Assembly: GCA_030649835.1 (NCBI GenBank)
Contig: JAUSES010000049.1
Span: 1-43,487, forward strand
Direction: 5' to 3'
Length of the DNA stretch: 43,487 nt
DNA from: a bacterium
Lineage (GTDB): Bacteria; Patescibacteriota; Minisyncoccia; Phycocordibacterales; UBA1550
Shown piece after piece: positions 40,375 to 43,487 of the stretch. A model generated the notes under the pieces. The model was not told the origin of the DNA, ran no database searches, and worked only from the letters and a program-made list of their open reading frames with translations. Made by a program: the position numbers and the translations under genes. Position 1 is the stretch's first letter, and every line of letters starts with the position of its first letter.

Positions 40375-41980
40375 GGTAAATATGCGGGTATAGTTTAGTG
40401 GTAGGATGCGACCTTCCCAAGGTTGAGACCCGAGTTCGATTCTCGGTACCCGCACAATTCGAGACTTGGTCGGAAAAATCGGTCGCGCGCTGGCGCGCTG
40501 TATTGAGAAGGGGGTGGGCAAAATCCGTTTTGGTCTTGCATGCAAATGCGAATTCGGTGGGCGGGCAAAATGAGACGGAGACGGATTTGTCTCGCAATTG
40601 AAGGTTCGTTCCAACTTTTTTGAAATAGTCACGAATTTCAAAAAAGTCATCGCTCGAAACCAATTGCGTGGCTTGTTTCATATCTAAAATCCATTCCCGC
40701 AAAGGTTCGACCCAATTCTTTCTCTCCTGTCGAGCAGAGTCCATTTTGTGTGCGAGAGAGACTTTTTGCAAGAGAAGCTCGTTCTTTTTGGCGAGATAGT
40801 TTGCCTTTGGAATATCGCCATCAAGATACAATGTGACCAAGTTATCGAGCTTCTCTTGCGTCTCTCGCTCACGAGTCCGTACCTGCTCGACAGCACTTCC
40901 CGACGACAAATATTCTTCTTTTTCCCACGAATCCGTTTTTCTCATCATGTACTCGATCCAGTCGTCGGGAAGTGTGATTTGTTGAAGACGTTCCTTGAGT
41001 TGAGACACGAGCTTTTCTTCTCGCAAATATCCTTGTTCACATTTTCCATTCTTTTTCGTACATCGATAATATCGATAGAGACCGCCACTATGACCTTTTG
41101 CCCACTGCGCGGTGATCATCCCTCCACACTCACCACAACGAAAAAGACCCGTGAATGGAAAATCGTGATGCTTCTTTGATTTGCGAGGTTTCGCTCGTGT
41201 CTTCAGTCTTTTCTGTACGGCTTCAAACAAATCGGGAGAAAGAATTGGCGCAAAAGTGCCAGGATATAATTCTCCTTTATGTTTTACAAAACCTAAGTAC
41301 ACTCTATTGGAAAGCATAATAGAGATGGCACTTTTGCTAAGTGGCGTGCCGTTCCGAGTAACGACGCTGTGTTCCGCAAAAAACTGCGATACGGATTCAT
41401 AGCAATGTTTGCCCGTGGCGAATTCTTCAAAAGCGCGAACAACAAGACGAGAGGTCACAGGGTTAGGTTCGATATTTCTCGTCCTAACATTATTTACATA
41501 TCCAAAGGGCGCTTTTGTGAGCCATTCACCACGGCGCAGTTTTTGACGGATACCTCGGTCAACATTTTGTTTCAAATTGTCAGAATAATATTTCGATTGA
41601 CCGAACGCCACTTGTAACATGAAGAGACCTTGCGGGGTGGGTTCAAACCAAAACGTCGGAAAGCGCAAAGCAATAACCTTGGTCGTGTCCACGGCGTAGA
41701 TGACGCGCCCACCATCAATGGAGTTTCTCGCTAAACGATCTGGATGCCACGCGAGAATACCCACACCATCCATTGACTCTATGCGCGACATCATCTCGCC
41801 GAATTTCTCACGACCCGGTTTCTTTGCGCTTTTCGACTCTGTAAATTCCTCAAGAATTTGCAGATTTTCTTTGCGCGCAAATTCACGAAGCTCAAAGAGT
41901 TGAGCTTCGATACTCATAATCTGTTTGTCGTCATCCTCTGTGGACTTGCGCGCATAAAGAAAATATTTTGGTTTGGTCAT
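40301..41980 (-). CDS. Large serine recombinase at tRNA-Gly
   Basis: From ATG 41980 (MTKPKYFLYARKSTEDDD) the product has 559 residues: resolvase catalytic domain with Ser13 in YARKST and ILAWHPDRLARN, recombinase domain (WLTKAPFGYVNNVRTRN), zinc ribbon (CGECGG ... YRCTKKNGKC) and coiled coil (ERETQEKLDNLVTLYL). Large serine recombinases integrate, excise or invert DNA. The upstream frame to 42139 lies in the right inverted repeat and is rejected. Residues about 471-510 are coded by the left inverted repeat and about 510-532 by the antisense of tRNA-Gly, so the natural end of the protein is doubtful. Confidence 0.88.
   Translation of the reverse strand: MTKPKYFLYARKSTEDDDKQIMSIEAQLFELREFARKENLQILEEFTESKSAKKPGREKFGEMMSRIESMDGVGILAWHPDRLARNSIDGGRVIYAVDTTKVIALRFPTFWFEPTPQGLFMLQVAFGQSKYYSDNLKQNVDRGIRQKLRRGEWLTKAPFGYVNNVRTRNIEPNPVTSRLVVRAFEEFATGKHCYESVSQFFAEHSVVTRNGTPLSKSAISIMLSNRVYLGFVKHKGELYPGTFAPILSPDLFEAVQKRLKTRAKPRKSKKHHDFPFTGLFRCGECGGMITAQWAKGHSGGLYRYYRCTKKNGKCEQGYLREEKLVSQLKERLQQITLPDDWIEYMMRKTDSWEKEEYLSSGSAVEQVRTRERETQEKLDNLVTLYLDGDIPKANYLAKKNELLLQKVSLAHKMDSARQERKNWVEPLREWILDMKQATQLVSSDDFFEIRDYFKKVGTNLQLRDKSVSVSFCPPTEFAFACKTKTDFAHPLLNTARQRATDFSDQVSNCAGTENRTRVSTLGRSHPTTKLYPHIYHRTYEVGCNTRRRGRKMQAVPQVQ
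40384..40454 (+). tRNA. tRNA-Gly (anticodon CCC)
   Basis: The acceptor GCGGGTA pairs with TACCCGC, the D arm is TAGTTTAGTGGTAGGA, the anticodon stem CGACC/GGTTG holds loop TTCCCAA (anticodon CCC) and the T arm is GAGTTCGATTC. CCA is not encoded. Its last 3 nt belong to the 117-bp inverted repeat, so the recombinase element adjoins the tRNA 3' end. Confidence 0.94.
40452..40568 (+). repeat. Perfect 117-bp inverted repeat, left arm
   Basis: Every base matches the reverse complement of 42037-42153. Outside the 117 bp the similarity continues after a 10-nt gap (AAAATGAGACGGA). The arm begins within the last 3 nt of tRNA-Gly. Confidence 0.95.
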
Positions 41981-42036
41981 AATTGTTTTTAGATATGAAA
42001 AAAGAAAAGTCCGTGTCCGTCTCATTTTTGCACCCG

Positions 42037-42153
42037 TTGCCCGCCCACCGAATTCGCATTTGCATGCAAGACCAAAACGGATTTTGCCCACCCCCTTCTC
42101 AATACAGCGCGCCAGCGCGCGACCGATTTTTCCGACCAAGTCTCGAATTGTGC
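42037..42153 (-). repeat. Perfect 117-bp inverted repeat, right arm
   Basis: Reverse complement of 40452-40568 without mismatch. The two arms enclose the 1468-bp segment with the recombinase start codon and most of the gene. Confidence 0.95.
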
Positions 42154-42362
42154 TGTATTGCTATGCTTTGCTCGAACCTATTTTGAACAGAATGGGGACA
42201 ATGGGGACTAGCGCACGCCGAGCGGGCGTTAGTCCCCATTCTTTTCAAAATATAACGAATACAATATTGGGTCCTCGGCTCGGAAATGTGAGAGATTACT
42301 CTCCCGTTTCACTCGCTCTACGTTCCCAATAGGTTCGCGCAAACCATAGCAATACAGCACAA
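42148..42362. repeat. Second inverted repeat pair (35 bp) with internal hairpin
   Basis: 42148-42182 and 42328-42362 are inverted with 33 of 35 matches. Inside lies an 11-bp stem AATGGGGACTA (42200-42210) / TAGTCCCCATT (42230-42240) with further pairs below the loop. There is no ORF. This and the next hairpins fill the gene-free stretch 42154-42543. Confidence 0.8.
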
Positions 42363-42404
42363 AATGCCATCACCTAAGCGATAGCTTAGGTGATGTTGCA
42401 TTTT
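42361..42404. repeat. Perfect hairpin next to a tRNA-Gly fragment
   Basis: CATCACCTAAGC (42368-42379) / GCTTAGGTGATG (42384-42395), extended by AAAATGC (42361-42367) / GCATTTT (42398-42404). Confidence 0.8.
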
Positions 42405-42409
42405 GTAGT

Positions 42410-42543
42410 GGGTACCGAGAATCGAAAACCGGAGTCGGTATACAAGACGAGCATCGCGAGTGCTTGTCTGCGAGGTCGGGGAGTAAGTTCTTAGCGAGTT
42501 TACGAGCTTAGAAACTTGACCCCGATTCTCCCTACCCGCACAA
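42410..42543. pseudogene. Two tRNA-Gly 3'-end fragments, inverted and direct
   Basis: 42410-42426 is the reverse complement of TTCGATTCTCGGTACCC of tRNA-Gly. 42523-42543 is a direct copy with two changes. The intervening ~95 nt form further stems (GACGAGCA/TGCTTGTC). Confidence 0.7.
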
Positions 42544-42551
42544 AAATACAA

Positions 42552-42581
42552 TTGGCATGGCTGCCGGACTTATGGTAAAAT
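42552..42581 (+). promoter_or_regulatory. Glutaredoxin gene promoter
   Basis: TTGGCA (42552-42557), 18-nt spacer, TAAAAT (42576-42581); the leader is about 37 nt and weakly period-7 (AAAACCT, TTAATTT, AAAACTC, ACTAATT) up to the ATG. Confidence 0.55.
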
Positions 42582-42625
42582 GTTTGGGTTAGCAATAAAA
42601 ACCTTTAATTTAAAACTCACTAATT

Positions 42626-42859
42626 ATGAGAGAAGTAACAATTTATACAACGCCCACCTGCGGTTATTGCAAAATGGCAAAGGAGTATTTTACTGCAAAT
42701 AACGTAGCATACACAGAGTATAACGTAGGCGCGGATATTGAAAGACGTAAGGAGATGGTTGAAAAAAGTGGACAAATGGGCGTACCGGTTATCTTTATTG
42801 GTGAGGATATGACCATTGGTTTTGATAAACCACGTCTCGCAGGGCTCCTCGGTTTGTAG
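42626..42859 (+). CDS. Glutaredoxin-like protein
   Basis: The 77-residue thioredoxin-fold protein has the active site TCGYCKMAK (Cys11-x-x-Cys14), the cis-proline segment MGVPVIF and the GFDKPRL end typical of NrdH/Grx-type proteins. It reduces disulfides, possibly for ribonucleotide reductase; the partner is not encoded here. Normal length. Transcription ends at the 42882-42915 hairpin. Confidence 0.92.
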   Translation: MREVTIYTTPTCGYCKMAKEYFTANNVAYTEYNVGADIERRKEMVEKSGQMGVPVIFIGEDMTIGFDKPRLAGLLGL

Positions 42860-42881
42860 TTTTAAAATTTAATATGTACTC

Positions 42882-42915
42882 TGTAGTAAAGGCGGCAAAA
42901 GCCGCCTTTACTACA
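42882..42915 (+). terminator. Terminator after the glutaredoxin gene
   Basis: A perfect 15-bp stem (TGTAGTAAAGGCGGC / GCCGCCTTTACTACA) with loop AAAA, immediately before tRNA-Arg. The T run is within the distal arm only. Confidence 0.75.
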
Positions 42916-42919
42916 AAAC

Positions 42920-42992
42920 GCCCTTGTAGTTCAATGGATCAGAACAGTTCCGTCCTAAGGAATAGATGTAGGTTCGATTCCTGCCGGGGGCA
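42920..42992 (+). tRNA. tRNA-Arg (anticodon CCT)
   Basis: The acceptor GCCCTTG pairs with CGGGGGC (two G-U), the anticodon stem GTTCC/GGAAT closes loop GTCCTAA (anticodon CCT), and the T arm is GTAGGTTCGATTCCTGC. CCA is not encoded. An inverted, interrupted copy of its 3' end is at 43192-43245. Confidence 0.92.
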
Positions 42993-43005
42993 CAACGTAA
43001 AGAAA

Positions 43006-43029
43006 AACAACGCCTGCGCGTTGTTTTTT
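43006..43029 (+). terminator. Terminator of tRNA-Arg
   Basis: AACAACGC / GCGTTGTT with loop CTGC, then TTTT, 14 nt after the tRNA. Confidence 0.88.
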
Positions 43030-43191
43030 AGTTGTGCCGGGCGCAGTGATGTTTTGCGAGTACGCAAAACCACGAGCCGGGGTAGCGAACACTTTGTATT
43101 TTGTGAGTAGTCGAAACAAAATACTTAGTGATTCGTGACCACAAGAAGCGTAAGGAAAAGCACTCAACCACTCTAGAGTGACTGGGTGTTT
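43030..43191. other. Gene-free stretch rich in short palindromes
   Basis: Stems seen: TTTTGCG/CGCAAAA, GTATTTTGT/ACAAAATAC, and the 12-base palindrome CACTCTAGAGTG nested in a larger hairpin that ends in TTTTTT near 43190. No coding sequence is supported. Confidence 0.6.
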
Positions 43192-43245
43192 TTTACGTTG
43201 TGCCCGAGAGCACGTGAACTGCTTCACGTGCGTGCAGGAATCGAA
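43192..43245 (-). pseudogene. Inverted tRNA-Arg 3' fragment with palindromic insert
   Basis: On the minus strand TTCGATTCCTGC (43245-43234) and GGGCACAACGTAAA (43205-43192) match tRNA-Arg and its 3' flank exactly. In place of the 3 nt between them in the real tRNA are 28 nt holding the hairpin GCACGTGAA/TTCACGTGC. Confidence 0.75.
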
Positions 43246-43356
43246 AAGGTTGAGCATATCGCAACTAGCCGAAGGCGAAATGAGATGCGAAACCTCTACC
43301 GTTCCCGTAGGGAAAGATAAGCGTACACGCGATCCTGACGGTGGTACCATATAAAA

Positions 43357-43487
43357 CTTTGAATTATGAAACTGCAATATCCCAGCATCGTCTTTGCGAG
43401 CAAAGCGAAGCAATCCAGGATTATGCTCGATAAACTCTGGATTGCCACGTTGGATTACCAACTCGCAAAGACGGAAAACCAGAGTTT
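43357..43487. repeat. Palindromic repeat family 1, copy 3 (cut by window end)
   Basis: 43361-43487 matches 1-127 with only two differences. The copy is cut at the window end before its right terminus. The stretch 43246-43356 before it shows no gene. Confidence 0.9.

Larger units (their letters stand above)
40452..42543. mobile_element. Recombinase element at the 3' end of tRNA-Gly
   Basis: The left border is the tRNA-Gly 3' end (CGATTCTCGGTACCCGCACAA). A direct, imperfect copy of it (CGATTCTCCCTACCCGCACAA, two mismatches) lies at about 42523-42543. An inverted exact 17-mer of the same tRNA end is at 42410-42426. Between them are the recombinase gene in 117-bp inverted repeats and several nested hairpins. 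The only gene carried is the recombinase. Borders are inferred from the tRNA copies. Confidence 0.7.

Noticed and set aside
41981-42139. N-terminal extension of the recombinase
   Set aside because: It is encoded by the inverted repeat; the resolvase domain begins at MTKPKYFLYARKS.
41973-42332. Plus-strand open frame of 119 codons
   Set aside because: It lies in the right 117-bp inverted repeat and the start of the recombinase gene on the other strand; the same peptide appears at the other arm.
42955-43461. Minus-strand open frame of 168 codons ending PPAGIEPTSIP
   Set aside because: It is the antisense translation of tRNA-Arg and palindromic repeats; PAGIEPT is a well-known tRNA shadow.
1-43487. 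Circular plasmid inferred from matching ends
   Set aside because: The shared ends are a multi-copy repeat with two mismatches, and the content is chromosomal housekeeping.
1-43487. Alternative genetic code (UGA as Gly, as in some CPR groups)
   Set aside because: TGA ends the PBP2 and HAD genes and conserved proteins contain no in-frame TGA.

Overview
The window looks like chromosomal DNA of a Candidate Phyla Radiation (Patescibacteria, Parcubacteria-like) bacterium. The evidence is gene content and style: short family members (a prolyl-tRNA synthetase without an editing insert, a short Rel, a PriA with a ruined helicase motor), many tiny orphan genes, tRNAs without encoded CCA, and several leaderless housekeeping genes. 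UGA is an ordinary stop (for example at the ends of the PBP2 and HAD genes). Both ends of the window lie in the same ~130-bp repeat, so this is probably a contig broken at repeats.

Layout. 1-1760: raiA, a cyclophilin and an orphan gene. 2058-7350 (minus): priA-def-fmt plus a secreted GH113-like glycosidase. 7408-11094: a small membrane protein (minus), murA-mreB and holB. 11192-14343: a frameshifted secreted M23 peptidase and two membrane-anchored unknowns. 14481-16315: frr and rseP. 17192-22337: proS-mreB-mreC-mreD-PBP2, the elongation module. 23004-24993: greA-lysS. 25663-30611: a partial division cluster mraZ-rsmH-ftsL-ftsI-murF behind a MraZ-type operator. 30748-34382: small orphan genes, tRNA-Glu and a HAD phosphatase. 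34447-37017: convergent parB and rel. 37181-40246: an orphan gene, lepA, a 37-residue membrane microprotein and ftsB. 40249-43487: tRNA-Gly with a serine recombinase inside perfect 117-bp inverted repeats, a glutaredoxin, tRNA-Arg and repeat debris.

How the genes fit together. Most recognised genes serve translation (RaiA, Def, Fmt, RRF, ProS, LysS, LepA, RsmH) or growth and division of a peptidoglycan wall (MurA, MurF, two MreB, MreC, MreD-like, PBP2, FtsI, FtsL, FtsB). Orphan genes between them are mostly self-contained units with their own promoter, Shine-Dalgarno (SD) sequence and intrinsic terminator, whereas several housekeeping genes start 6-9 nt after a -10 box with no leader.

Most unusual signals. 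(1) A recombinase gene flanked by perfect 117-bp inverted repeats whose left arm overlaps the last 3 nt of tRNA-Gly. (2) Degenerate period-7 repeat arrays with a different unit at each gene junction, often abutting the start codon. (3) Several unrelated 120-135-bp elements with inverted termini placed just after stop codons. (4) Broken, palindrome-interrupted copies of all three tRNAs. (5) A PriA without helicase motifs.
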